Source: Sulfuricella sp.
GTDB lineage: Bacteria; Pseudomonadota; Gammaproteobacteria; Burkholderiales; Sulfuricellaceae
Direction of reading: 5' to 3'
Length of the DNA stretch: 64,000 nt
NCBI GenBank assembly: GCA_041651995.1
Contig: JBAZID010000010.1
Span: forward strand, 27,037-91,036
The position numbers and the translations under genes are program-made. The notes beneath the pieces were generated by a model that saw nothing but the letters and a program-made list of their open reading frames with translations, was not told the origin of the DNA and searched no databases. Shown in pieces: positions 34,851 through 43,754 of this stretch (position 1 is the stretch's first letter; each line of letters opens with the position of its first letter).

Positions 34851-35597
34851 CTATTGTTCGCTGATGATTTGATGCAGTTTGGTCGCGTCACATTGGCAAT
34901 GGTGCGCAGAAATATCTTGCGTGATGCCGCGCCGTTTGAAGTCTGCCATCACCCGGCTGGCGGTTTCCGTGGTGATGCCGAGCATGGCGCCCATGTCTTC
35001 GCGGCTGATTGCCCTGCAGTTTCCCTTCGACGATTCACTCTGGAGCAGCAGCAGCAGGTGTGCGACGCGGGACTCAGCCGTCCCTGTGGACAACTCGGTA
35101 ATGAAGCGCTCGGCATCGTTCACGCTTTGCTGCCAGCGTAGCGCCATCTGGCGGCTGAGCTGGGGATGGTCGATGCCCAGGTGTTCGATGGCCGCCATCG
35201 GGATGCGGCAGACTTTGGTGTTTTCCAGCGCTATCGCCGTATGGCGGTAATCCTGCCCGACCACCAGTTCCAGTCCGGCCACCGAGCCTGGCTTCAGCAG
35301 GCGCACGATGCGCTGGTTGCCATTGGGCAGATACTGGATCAGCTTGACCAGTCCGCTGCGAATAGTGAAAACCGATTTCCCCGTTTCGCCCAATTGATAT
35401 AGCGCGGCATGGGCCGGGTAACACAGGTGGTCAATGGTGTGCAGCACGTCATCCAGATCTTCATTGGAGATCTCGGAAAACAGTACCCGTTCACGAATGG
35501 CGCAATGCTTGCAGTCGGCGCGGCCTTCCCAGGTGATGTCGGTGCAATAAGGTTTTTTCCGTTCGCTTTGTTTCATCGGTTCTTTGGCTGGTGTCAT
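34851..35597 (-). CDS. FNR-type Crp-family transcription regulator
   Basis: 248 residues. Cyclic-nucleotide-binding-like sensor domain, then an HTH. The recognition helix TETASRVMADFKRRG keeps Glu, Ser and Arg at the FNR positions that read TTGAT. Cysteines at residues 18, 29, 32 and 130 are candidates for a [4Fe-4S] cluster: 29/32 form CKHC, and 130 sits in KVCRIP, equivalent to FNR's central cysteine. Spacing of the N-terminal ligands differs from E. coli FNR. It is divergent from the decaheme gene with a perfect FNR box between them, so it probably autoregulates and controls that operon. ATG at 35597 or 35576. Confidence 0.85.
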   Translation of the reverse strand: MTPAKEPMKQSERKKPYCTDITWEGRADCKHCAIRERVLFSEISNEDLDDVLHTIDHLCYPAHAALYQLGETGKSVFTIRSGLVKLIQYLPNGNQRIVRLLKPGSVAGLELVVGQDYRHTAIALENTKVCRIPMAAIEHLGIDHPQLSRQMALRWQQSVNDAERFITELSTGTAESRVAHLLLLLQSESSKGNCRAISREDMGAMLGITTETASRVMADFKRRGITQDISAHHCQCDATKLHQIISEQ

Positions 35598-35690
35598 AGC
35601 TGGTATTAAGAAAATGGTACCAAAAATTCTGGTGCACGCCGATTGGGATATCCGTGAGTGTAAAGCAATTAGCTTGCCAGATTCCGCTGA

Positions 35691-35704
35691 TTGATAATGA
35701 TCAA
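35691..35704. promoter_or_regulatory. Perfect FNR box
   Basis: TTGATAATGATCAA, matching TTGAT-N4-ATCAA at all ten positions. It lies between the divergent FNR-type regulator and the decaheme cytochrome gene. A weak -10 (TACCTT, 35727-35732) lies where an FNR class II promoter (-41.5) would have it for the plus strand. Confidence 0.8.
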
Positions 35705-35827
35705 TGCCTTTATCCGGGTGGAATGCTACCTTTGTCGCGGGTGGAGCTTATGGGTGGGTCCGCTTGTGTTTCCGCGATTCAGAAAAATTATAAATAATCA
35801 TAATCAATAGAAAATGAGAGTCACAAA

Positions 35828-36835
35828 ATGACAACACTTCACAAACGTCTTTCGGCGTCTCTGGTTGTTGCTGCGCTGCTTTTCCTCGCTTATCAGCCGG
35901 CTTCGGCTATAGAAAGGCCAATAACGCCGGCTCAGAAGGCTGAAGAATTCAAGGTGGTCAATCCGGTAGTTCCCGATACTCAGTCAGAGGTGACCCTGGA
36001 CGAGGCAAAAACGCCGGTTCAGAAGCTTAAGGCTTACAAAAAGGCCGGGCATGGCATTCTTGACCTGGAATGTGCGGACTGTCACACGATTATCAAAGGG
36101 GAAAAGACTCGCCCTGAGCATGATCATGGCAAATGCGAATCCTGCCACACCGGCGGCAAATTGCACCGGCAAGCCCTGGTCAGGGGTGAACCTGGCAAGG
36201 GCACGATTGAAAAGCCGCAAAGCAAGGAATGCATAAGCTGCCACAATAAAGACAGGAAGCTGATGAACTGGAGCTTCAGCTCGCACAGCAAAGCAGGTGG
36301 CAATTGCACCGACTGTCATGCAATACATGCCTCGCCACTGAGCAAAGGCTCGAACCTGACCGCCGGCAAGATGGACAAGAATTCGGCTGTGTGCGTCAAG
36401 TGTCATCAGGATGTCGCATCGTCATTGAACATGAGTTCTCATCATCCCGTCAAAGAAGGCGCCATGGCATGCGCCAGTTGTCACGATGTGCATGGCGGCA
36501 CTCAAACTATCCTGAAAAGCAGGAACGAGCAGTGCCTGAGTTGCCACCAGGCAGTTCGCGGACCAAAAGTGTTTGAGCATGCGCCCGTGGTGGAAGATTG
36601 CCTGAGTTGCCATGCGCCACATGGTTCGTCTAGCCGCCGGCTGTTGACGGTGTCGCAACCGGCAGTCTGCTTGCAGTGCCATTCCATTGCGCAAGGCAAG
36701 CATGGCTATGGAACAGGCACAGAGCCTTCCGCTGCGCCAGGGGATAGAAAAATAACAGGCGCCGTGCTCAGGGGTTGCACCAACTGCCATGGTGCAATTC
36801 ACGGCAGCCATCAAGATCCGATGTTGCGCTACTGA
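35828..36835 (+). CDS. Decaheme c-type cytochrome, MtrA/MtoA/DmsE family
   Basis: 335 residues with a signal peptide (cleavage near ASA at 25-27). Ten CxxCH heme-binding motifs start at residues 82, 103, 135, 160, 189, 215, 236, 258, 281 and 317. This number and length match the periplasmic MtrA/MtoA/PioA/DmsE electron conduit that inserts into an MtrB-type barrel. Fourteen bases before the next gene, which encodes such a barrel. The first 50 mature residues are heme-free and proline/valine-rich. MtoA (Fe(II) oxidation) versus a reductive conduit cannot be decided from sequence. Confidence 0.93.
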   Translation: MTTLHKRLSASLVVAALLFLAYQPASAIERPITPAQKAEEFKVVNPVVPDTQSEVTLDEAKTPVQKLKAYKKAGHGILDLECADCHTIIKGEKTRPEHDHGKCESCHTGGKLHRQALVRGEPGKGTIEKPQSKECISCHNKDRKLMNWSFSSHSKAGGNCTDCHAIHASPLSKGSNLTAGKMDKNSAVCVKCHQDVASSLNMSSHHPVKEGAMACASCHDVHGGTQTILKSRNEQCLSCHQAVRGPKVFEHAPVVEDCLSCHAPHGSSSRRLLTVSQPAVCLQCHSIAQGKHGYGTGTEPSAAPGDRKITGAVLRGCTNCHGAIHGSHQDPMLRY

Positions 36836-36849
36836 GAGGGGAAAGCGCC

Positions 36850-39800
36850 ATGAAACAATTCACTAAAAACAAGTTATCCGTCCTGGTTGGACTCGCTTTG
36901 GCCAGCAACTTCAGCTACGCCGAACCGCCTGCTCCGCCGCCCGTGCAAACGCAGGGGGGAACGGCCGCTCAGCAGGGAACCGGAACCGGACGTACCGCAC
37001 CGGCATCGGTTGTGGTGACGCCGCTGAAAACTTTCGATACGCGCAAAGCCAAAACTCAAGTCGAGCAGGATTATGCGCAGATGGTCGGGATTCCCTATGG
37101 CAGTTTCCTGCTGTTCCCGGAACTGGTACTTACGCAAACCCACGACAGCAATATCTACGCCCTGCGCAGAAATGATGTTTCGGACTCGATTACCACCCTA
37201 ACCCCGTCGCTGGTGGCCAAATCCAATTGGAATCAGCATAAGCTGAATTTTAACGTAGGCGGGGATCTCGATCGCTATCGTGATCACAACTCGGAAAATG
37301 TGGATGACTACTGGGTTGGATTTGACGGCCAGTACGACCTATCCGGGAACAGCAATATCTTCGGCGGCGCAGTCAACAGCCGTAACCATGAAGATCGCGG
37401 TTCTCCTGATGCGGTCTTTGGGCTTGAGCCCACTGTATATACTTCGACGGAAGCCTATCTTGGCGCCGAGCTCAAAACCGGCCCGGTTTCCGTGCGCTTT
37501 GGCGGCATTCATGAAGATCTGGATTACAGCACCCCGGCCGGGATGGTTGCGCCCAATTCGACCAACGATGATCGTGACCACACGCTGACTTCTGTTGGCG
37601 GACGGGTGGGCTATGACGTAACACCAACGCTGATGCCTTTTGTTCAGGCCGCAACCGATACGCGCGGCTACAAGCGGAGTATTGACGACTATGGCTTCCA
37701 GCGCAGTTCCGATGGCTTCCGCGCTGCCGTAGGTGCCGTATTCAAACCAAATGTGTCGCTGCAGGGCGAGATCTTTGCCGGACGTATGCATCAAAACTAT
37801 GATGATGCCCGCTTTAACGACCTCGACCGCGCGTATTTTGGCGCCAACCTGAGCTGGAAGCCGGTTCCGGGCACCAAGCTCACTGCTTTTGTTGATCGTT
37901 CACTGGGTGAAACCACGATGCAGGGATCTGCCGGCTATGTGGATTCCACTGTGGGGATGCATGTCGAACGTCCCATCAGCCCGGATTTGCTGGCCAATGC
38001 GGGGATTGCCTACTCGATCAGTGAATATCAGGGCATAGACCGCAAAGACCGCGTGACCGACGCCGGTGCCGGTATCAAGTACTACGTCAGCCCAACGGTC
38101 TATCTGGGCGCGGATTACCGCATGCTCAACCGTGATTCGAGCTCGCTGGAAGGAAACTACTTCCGCGATATAGTCATGTTCAGCGTGGGTTATACCCCGG
38201 CGCGTCAGCGTATCAAGACAGAAGGCGGTTCCGCGGACGGAATTCAGGCTGGGGACGTTGCCAGTCTGCATGGCCAGATTAGCCCCAAGCTGGCCTATTT
38301 TGACTATACCGGTGGTGTGGGCCGAGGAATGAGCCACTATCTGGAACGCTACGACTATCGTCAAAACAACTTCGGTGACAGCACGAGCGATAGCCTGATT
38401 GCCGATATCGATTTGAACCTGCTCTACGCGGATGCCAAGCATGATCTGCTGCTGCTCGAACGCGAGGGTTTCGGCGCGATTAACCAGCACACCCGTCTCA
38501 GGGGCAATAGCGATTTCGTCAAGTTTGACGCTCACCACTCGGTTTACACTTCGGCAACGGGTGGAATTGATTATCTGTATAACCCGAATGTGGTGGCGGG
38601 TGGGACGGATCCGGCATATATCGGGACAACCGGCGAATCTGAGCACGTGGCCTATTTTAATGCCGATAGCCCTGACACATCCTACAAGGTGACCCGGACC
38701 AGTTACGGCGCCAGCATGCAGGTCAAACCAGCGGCCTTCAATGGCCTGGGCTCGGTTGAGCTTGCTTATAAGGGTTATACCCGCGATGGCAATCAGGTGG
38801 CGAACTACATTCTGAGCCAGCATGATTTCTCTGGGAGCACGGCCAGCCGTGAACAAAATCAATGGCGTGGCTACAGCCGGGTAATCGATGAACAAAACAG
38901 GAACCTGGCTTTCAACCTGACGCTCAATCCGCAGGATAGCTGGCTCGTCAACTACGAATTCAGTATTGACAAGTTCCAGAACAATGCCTCGCCGGTCACG
39001 ATGAACACTGTCTCGCAGTGGTCTGGAATTCCCTTCACCGGCGGAGGCTTCCAGTTCAATAATGTGGACCCCAACAGACCGCTCAATTTCGTTGCAGACT
39101 CGACACAGTTCACCAATAGCCTGCGCCTGACCAAACAGTTTGATGAGTGGGCTGTGCTGGGCGCAGGTGCCAGCATTTCACGGCTGCATCAGGATACCTT
39201 TACCGGCCCGCAGGACACCTTTGGTTACACGGAAGGGCGTAACGACACCGATAGCGCCTACCTGACCGGAAAGATCAATGTTTCCCAGGCGGTTGGCCTG
39301 GAAGCCTTCGTGCGTTACAACAAGCGGGAAAACAATTCCTCCTTCCCCGTGACAGGTTTCTACGAGGTGCTGTCCAACAAGGATAGCGAGCGCCTGGTTG
39401 CACCGCGCATCAACCGGGTCACTACCAACACTTATGGCCTGGAAGCCAAACTTTATCCCCGTTTCCTGCAAACCAGCTGGTCTGCGGGCTGGACTCACGA
39501 GGACAAGGAGCGCGATTTGACCTACGGCGAAGGCCCGGCCCTGGCTGCGCCAATGACGTTATATGGTGTCGGCTCCAGCTCTGACGAGGTGTTTGTCAAA
39601 CTGGTCTCACGGCCAGCCAAGGGCTGGATGGTACGCGTGACGCCATCCTACCTATGGGCTGACCAGACGGGGCTGGTGACCGAGCCGGAAGAGATGCTGA
39701 AGCTGAAGGCACTGGTTAGCTACAACAAGCCGGAGTGGAATGAACTGCTGATTAGCGGTTACTACAATTACACTGACAAGAAAAATGGATTGCTCAGTTA

Positions 39801-40395
39801 CACCGGCTATACCGTGACAGGGGCCGCCGGCGGTGCCGGTTCATTGCAAACGGGGTATTTTAACCTGCCCCAGACGCAGCAAATGGACAGCACGCTCCAG
39901 TCCGCGGGCCTGAATCTCAGCCTGGTGCCGGTGGAAGATGTGAAGGCCAATTTGGGTTATGCATGGAATCAGACCGATTTCAGTTCCTACTACTTTTCGA
40001 CCAATCGCTTGCGCTACCATTACCTGTATGTCCCGGATAGCACCGTCCCAACTTCTACTGATTTCCTGGTGCTGGGCCAGCCCAATTACAAGGTCAACAC
40101 GCATACCCTGTCTGCCGGTCTTGAAAAGCAGTGGAGCCGTTACCTGTTTTCGGGCAACTACAGCTTGACCTGGTCCGAAGGCAATAACGCCAGCGGCCTG
40201 CCAGAGCCTTTGCCCGAGGTGGATGCGAAAGTAGACAATTACCTGCATTCCCTTTCGCTGGGTATGGAATATGCGTGGAAAAAGAATATGTCGGTGCGCG
40301 GCACTTACATCTATGACTATTACAAGGACCATGTCTACAATGATCTGAGTGGTGGATATAACACCCTCATACTCAGCCTGAATTATCGTCTCTGA
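36850..40395 (+). CDS. 1181-residue outer-membrane protein: BBP2-like barrel fused to MtrB/PioB-like barrel
   Basis: Signal peptide to about residue 24, then a Pro/Gln/Gly-rich linker. Residues about 85-455 resemble BBP2-type outer-membrane barrels (FLLFPELVLTQTHDSNIYA, alternating aromatic strands, ending YTPARQRIK). Residues about 470-1181 resemble the MtrB/PioB decaheme-associated porin and finish with a C-terminal strand ending in YRL. Usual MtrB-like proteins are 650-850 residues. No cysteine occurs, so the CxxC of Shewanella MtrB is absent. Start ATG 36850 follows GAGGGGAAAG. Presumably sheathes the upstream decaheme. A strong terminator follows. Confidence 0.85.
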   Translation: MKQFTKNKLSVLVGLALASNFSYAEPPAPPPVQTQGGTAAQQGTGTGRTAPASVVVTPLKTFDTRKAKTQVEQDYAQMVGIPYGSFLLFPELVLTQTHDSNIYALRRNDVSDSITTLTPSLVAKSNWNQHKLNFNVGGDLDRYRDHNSENVDDYWVGFDGQYDLSGNSNIFGGAVNSRNHEDRGSPDAVFGLEPTVYTSTEAYLGAELKTGPVSVRFGGIHEDLDYSTPAGMVAPNSTNDDRDHTLTSVGGRVGYDVTPTLMPFVQAATDTRGYKRSIDDYGFQRSSDGFRAAVGAVFKPNVSLQGEIFAGRMHQNYDDARFNDLDRAYFGANLSWKPVPGTKLTAFVDRSLGETTMQGSAGYVDSTVGMHVERPISPDLLANAGIAYSISEYQGIDRKDRVTDAGAGIKYYVSPTVYLGADYRMLNRDSSSLEGNYFRDIVMFSVGYTPARQRIKTEGGSADGIQAGDVASLHGQISPKLAYFDYTGGVGRGMSHYLERYDYRQNNFGDSTSDSLIADIDLNLLYADAKHDLLLLEREGFGAINQHTRLRGNSDFVKFDAHHSVYTSATGGIDYLYNPNVVAGGTDPAYIGTTGESEHVAYFNADSPDTSYKVTRTSYGASMQVKPAAFNGLGSVELAYKGYTRDGNQVANYILSQHDFSGSTASREQNQWRGYSRVIDEQNRNLAFNLTLNPQDSWLVNYEFSIDKFQNNASPVTMNTVSQWSGIPFTGGGFQFNNVDPNRPLNFVADSTQFTNSLRLTKQFDEWAVLGAGASISRLHQDTFTGPQDTFGYTEGRNDTDSAYLTGKINVSQAVGLEAFVRYNKRENNSSFPVTGFYEVLSNKDSERLVAPRINRVTTNTYGLEAKLYPRFLQTSWSAGWTHEDKERDLTYGEGPALAAPMTLYGVGSSSDEVFVKLVSRPAKGWMVRVTPSYLWADQTGLVTEPEEMLKLKALVSYNKPEWNELLISGYYNYTDKKNGLLSYTGYTVTGAAGGAGSLQTGYFNLPQTQQMDSTLQSAGLNLSLVPVEDVKANLGYAWNQTDFSSYYFSTNRLRYHYLYVPDSTVPTSTDFLVLGQPNYKVNTHTLSAGLEKQWSRYLFSGNYSLTWSEGNNASGLPEPLPEVDAKVDNYLHSLSLGMEYAWKKNMSVRGTYIYDYYKDHVYNDLSGGYNTLILSLNYRL

Positions 40396-40418
40396 TTCCG
40401 GGGGGAATTGCTGATGGC

Positions 40419-40457
40419 AAAAAACGCCGCCCCTGCCTCGGGAGCGGCGTTTTTTTA
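40419..40457 (+). terminator. Rho-independent terminator after the porin gene
   Basis: AAAAAACGCCGC pairs with GCGGCGTTTTTTT around a 13-base loop (40419-40430 and 40444-40456). Confidence 0.9.
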
Positions 40458-40597
40458 TGATTTCAGGTTGAAATGGTACTGCAATACCCAAGAGGCATTC
40501 CCGTTTTGCGGAAAATGACATAAAAATCAGCATGGTGTGCGATTCATGTCCTTTCCGGGAATTTGCAACGGTATGCCACATATATATTGTGTATCGA

Positions 40598-40611
40598 TTG
40601 ATGTTTGTCAG
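40598..40611. promoter_or_regulatory. Weak FNR-like box upstream of the secreted-protein pair
   Basis: TTGATGTTTGTCAG has a perfect left half-site and three of five bases on the right. It lies in an AT-rich 240-base region (40457-40698) that otherwise shows no gene. Confidence 0.3.
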
Positions 40612-40701
40612 TGACGTTGCATTTAATTGGGGATAGCATTTTCTTATGTATTTTGCGTTGTTTTTTGTTTTGCAATTTATTAAAAAAATGAGGGGGTTAT
40701 G

Positions 40702-41913
40702 ATGAAAACTACAGTCAAAATCAAACAGATCGTCACGGCAACTGGTTTCGCGCTGGCGGTGATGTTCGGCGCACCGGTCGCAACGCATTACATCAATGTG
40801 AGCAGCCTGGACATGATTTCCCAGGCCCACGCCGAAGACGAAGGCGGTTACAAGCAGAAAGGCAAGCCTGCCGGTAAAGGTTCCGCAGGCCACAAGGGTG
40901 GCGCCGGAAATGATGCTGGCAAGGGTAGTAAAGACGTCATCCTGAAGGGCAAGGGTGATGAAAATAGCGATCCCTTAAGTGATCGTCCGGCCTGGGCCGG
41001 TGCCAAGGGCGGCAAGGCTGGTGCAGGTGGCAAGCCAGGCACATCCGGCAGCAAGAAAGGCGACCTGTATGGCGATCTTTATGTGCTGATCCGTGATCCG
41101 ATCACTGGCGTAGCTGCGACAGAAACCATCAATGGCGTCGTTTATCCCAAGGTTCAGGCCTATGACGCTAATGGCGCGCTGTTGGTTGGCGTTTGGATCC
41201 CGCGTGATCCGGCAACAGGCGACTTGTTGAAGACAGCAGTGGTTAATGGCGTAAGCGTAAATGTATTCCCTGCTGAAGTAGACTTCGGCCGCTTGAGCGT
41301 GGCGCGCGCACCAGCCAAAGTGACGGAGCATTCACTGACCGAGGCGCTGAGCAAGCTGACCGTAACGGGTGCCGTGATAACACTGGATGCGGCAGGACGT
41401 TTTGTAATCACCGCTGGCGGTGTTGTAACTACGATCGATTCTCCACTGGAAAATCTGGCCTTGTATAAGGCCATTGCAAATTTGACGGGAACGGACCGGA
41501 CCATCTCGGTTACCACGACGTTGGAGGGCGGCTCCACCCCGGTAACCTACTCCTACACGATTCCGGACTCGGTGAATATCGATTTGCTGAAAGCGGGCTT
41601 GCTCGCGGCTTCCGGGGACAAATATGGCGTGATCACGCTGGATACCGTGATGTATATCAACCCTATTGTGGGCGTAACGGATGATCTGAGCGCCGTAACT
41701 TATGATCGCAAGACTACCTACGATGGCAAGTTCGTGACCGTTCTGGTCAAGCAGGGCGATGGCGTTACCTATATTGCCACTCAGGTGAATCTGTATGACG
41801 CCGTGTTTGGCGGCGTGAACGACACGACCACCACCGGCGCAACAGATTTCGCTACAGCAGTGAATGATGCGCTTCAGGTGCTGGAGTTTGTCCACGACAA
41901 CGAAGTGCGCTAA
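40702..41913 (+). CDS. Secreted Gly/Lys-rich protein of unknown family
   Basis: 403 residues with a long signal-peptide-like N-terminus ending near AHAED (about residue 45). Residues 48-117 are Gly/Lys/Ala-rich (GKPAGKGSAGHKGGAGNDAGKG type) and basic. The rest is Thr/Val/Gly-rich and beta-like with repeated T-x-V/I patterns. It contains no cysteine or heme motif. ATG 40702 is preferred over ATG 40699 because AGGGGG lies at 40691-40696. Ten bases before the next small secreted gene. Possible extracellular matrix or surface protein working with the cytochrome-porin complex; no known family recognised. Confidence 0.78.
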   Translation: MKTTVKIKQIVTATGFALAVMFGAPVATHYINVSSLDMISQAHAEDEGGYKQKGKPAGKGSAGHKGGAGNDAGKGSKDVILKGKGDENSDPLSDRPAWAGAKGGKAGAGGKPGTSGSKKGDLYGDLYVLIRDPITGVAATETINGVVYPKVQAYDANGALLVGVWIPRDPATGDLLKTAVVNGVSVNVFPAEVDFGRLSVARAPAKVTEHSLTEALSKLTVTGAVITLDAAGRFVITAGGVVTTIDSPLENLALYKAIANLTGTDRTISVTTTLEGGSTPVTYSYTIPDSVNIDLLKAGLLAASGDKYGVITLDTVMYINPIVGVTDDLSAVTYDRKTTYDGKFVTVLVKQGDGVTYIATQVNLYDAVFGGVNDTTTTGATDFATAVNDALQVLEFVHDNEVR

Positions 41914-41923
41914 AGGAGGATTT

Positions 41924-42292
41924 ATGCTTAGTCCGGTTTGCCCGCATTTGAAGAGCCTGCTCACTGCGCTGAGTGTTGCGGCACTTGCCTCCTCAGGCAT
42001 GGGCTACATCACCACGGCGCAGGCCGAGGACCATGCCAGCGGTCATTCCAGCAGCAGCCACGCTTCAGGGGGTGGCAGCCAGGGCGGTTCAGGCCGTAGT
42101 TCCACGGAGAGCGGTCATAAGGACGGCGGCTCCGGTGGCGGCAGCAAGTCGCTAGAAGGGAAGGTATTCCAATCCGGCGGCACGACAGACGAGCACGGCA
42201 GTAGTGGTAAAGGTAAAGGCAAGGGGCCCAAGTACAAGGGCGGCAAGAGTGGCGAATCATCTCCCGATGAAGGCCATAGCCACGACAAGTAG
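41924..42292 (+). CDS. Small secreted Gly/Ser/His/Lys-rich protein
   Basis: 122 residues. Signal peptide to about AQA (34), then disordered sequence rich in Gly, Ser, His and Lys (ASGHSSSSHASGGGSQ, GKGKGKGPKYKGGKSG), ending HSHDK. The histidines could bind metal or simply promote flexibility. Excellent ribosome site AAAGGAGGA, ten bases after the preceding gene, so a two-gene operon. Family not recognised. Confidence 0.75.
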   Translation: MLSPVCPHLKSLLTALSVAALASSGMGYITTAQAEDHASGHSSSSHASGGGSQGGSGRSSTESGHKDGGSGGGSKSLEGKVFQSGGTTDEHGSSGKGKGKGPKYKGGKSGESSPDEGHSHDK

Positions 42293-42310
42293 TTGAGCTT
42301 CGGGTCTTGG

Positions 42311-42347
42311 AAACGGGGTGGCACCGAGAGGTGCCACCCCGTTTTTA
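42311..42347 (+). terminator. Rho-independent terminator
   Basis: ACGGGGTGGCACC / GTGCCACCCCGT hairpin with GAGAG loop followed by a T-tract. Confidence 0.92.
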
Positions 42348-42375
42348 TTCATACCCTGCCTGTTCTGGCTGGGCC

Positions 42376-42984
42376 TTAATGACCTTCCTGCATCGCAGCG
42401 CGGATGGCTTTGACTATTTCTGCAGGGGCTGTGCCGTGCTGCAGGGTGGCGACCAGCTTGCCGCTGGGGTTCACGACGTAGGTCGAAGAGGAGTGGTCCA
42501 CTACATAGCCGCCAGCGGAACCGGTGTCTTGCTTGCGGTAGCTGGCGCCATATTGCCGGGCCGTGGCGGCAATGACTTCTGGCGTGCCAGTCAAACCGAG
42601 GATATTGGTGTGGAAAAAGGCGCCATATTCCTTGAGTTTTTCCAGCGTATCGCGCTCCGGGTCGACGGAGATGAACAGGGCCTGGGTCTGTGCCAACTCT
42701 TCCTGCCCCAGCGCGTTGAGCGCTTGGCCGGTAAAAGCCAGGGATGTGGGGCAGATATCGGGACAGAAGGTATAGCCGAAATACACCAGCACCACTTTGC
42801 CGCGGAAATCCTGCAGCGAAACCGGGCCACTGGCCGATTGCAGCGTGAAATCACCGCCGGTGGGGGCGCCGGCAAGAGGGATGGGGCTATGGGGCTGATG
42901 CGTGTCCGGTTGCCAGAACATGACAACCCAGCCAAGAACCAGGCTGAGCAGGGCGATGATTGCGATAAGAAAAGTACGGTTCAT
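42376..42984 (-). CDS. SCO1/SenC-family copper protein
   Basis: 202 residues with an N-terminal membrane anchor (about 5-23) and a periplasmic thioredoxin-like domain. Copper ligands are seen in FCPDICPTSLAF (CxxxC, about 76-80) and VDHSSST (His near 166). SCO proteins deliver copper to cytochrome oxidase or act as thiol-disulfide enzymes. It precedes a FixH-like gene's end by 93 bases downstream on the same strand, implying a two-gene minus-strand group next to the electron-transfer locus. Confidence 0.9.
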   Translation of the reverse strand: MNRTFLIAIIALLSLVLGWVVMFWQPDTHQPHSPIPLAGAPTGGDFTLQSASGPVSLQDFRGKVVLVYFGYTFCPDICPTSLAFTGQALNALGQEELAQTQALFISVDPERDTLEKLKEYGAFFHTNILGLTGTPEVIAATARQYGASYRKQDTGSAGGYVVDHSSSTYVVNPSGKLVATLQHGTAPAEIVKAIRAAMQEGH

Positions 42985-43077
42985 GATTCTGGCTCGAAAA
43001 AATTAACATCATCTTGGATCAGTGAGCGCCGCTTGCCTAGCCTGCCGGCTGTGGCATTTCGTCGCATTCAGGCGGCC

Positions 43078-43554
43078 TCAGTTGCGCGCTGTGGTGAATC
43101 GGAATGGCGCTACTGCTTTCAATTCTGGAGTGGTCACCACCACGGCAGCCTGCCATGCCATGCCCCCGGTGATGCACACCGGCAACACCGTTTCCCCGGT
43201 GAACTGGTGCTCGCCTTCCTGCTTCAATTGCGGGCGGTTGTAGCCCATGTTCATGTCTAAGCCGGTAAGGTCCACTTCCACCAAACGTGCATCCAGCCCC
43301 TGGGTTTTGACCACTAGCCGCAGCGGGCGCAGCAGGGGAATGGGCCGAGGTTCGATCGCTAGCTCGATGCGCCCGCCACCGGGGATGTCGCTGCTGCAAG
43401 GCCCGGCCTGCAGATCGCAGGCGGGGTCAAGAGGCGCGGTAACGCTGGCTTCCGGATTGGGCGGGGCAAGCCACAGCCTGGCGCCTGCAGCGGCGCCAAT
43501 GGCCAGGATCAGTGCGGCGATGGTGGCAACAAGCGGTTTGTTGGAAAAGTTCAT
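43078..43554 (-). CDS. Membrane-anchored FixH/YtkA-like protein
   Basis: 158 residues from ATG 43552-43554 (MNFSNKP). One N-terminal membrane helix (about 7-27), then a periplasmic beta-sandwich-like domain: VDLTGLDMNMGYNRPQL and GEHQFTGETVLPVCITGGMAWQAAVVV, which recall the FixH/YtkA pattern of a Met-rich MxMG segment followed by a conserved Gly-Trp strand. Such proteins help assemble copper oxidases. It lies upstream of the SCO gene. Family assignment is moderate. Confidence 0.65.
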   Translation of the reverse strand: MNFSNKPLVATIAALILAIGAAAGARLWLAPPNPEASVTAPLDPACDLQAGPCSSDIPGGGRIELAIEPRPIPLLRPLRLVVKTQGLDARLVEVDLTGLDMNMGYNRPQLKQEGEHQFTGETVLPVCITGGMAWQAAVVVTTPELKAVAPFRFTTARN

Positions 43555-43651
43555 GAGTATTTTTAACCACCAGGGAGGCAAAGATACGAGGAATATTCCT
43601 GATCTTGGGGGTTTTTATTGCGCGTTTCCGCGCCTGAATGGGTTTTAAAAA

Positions 43652-43665
43652 TTGAAGCATATCAT
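43652..43665. promoter_or_regulatory. Weak FNR-like box between the FixH-like gene and the Rossmann gene
   Basis: TTGAAGCATATCAT matches eight of ten positions of TTGAT-N4-ATCAA. It lies in the 200-base divergent region 43555-43754, about 90 bases before the ATG at 43755. Confidence 0.32.
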
Positions 43666-43754
43666 AGCGGAGATTACATGTTGCCACGCTTGAGACCTTC
43701 GGTTAAGCTCGATCAGAAACAGGTAAATAATTATTACATTTGGAGGGGGGCGTT

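Noticed and set aside
37900..38895. 331-codon minus-strand frame inside the large barrel gene
   Set aside because: No signal, start site or domain; the plus-strand barrel reading is continuous.
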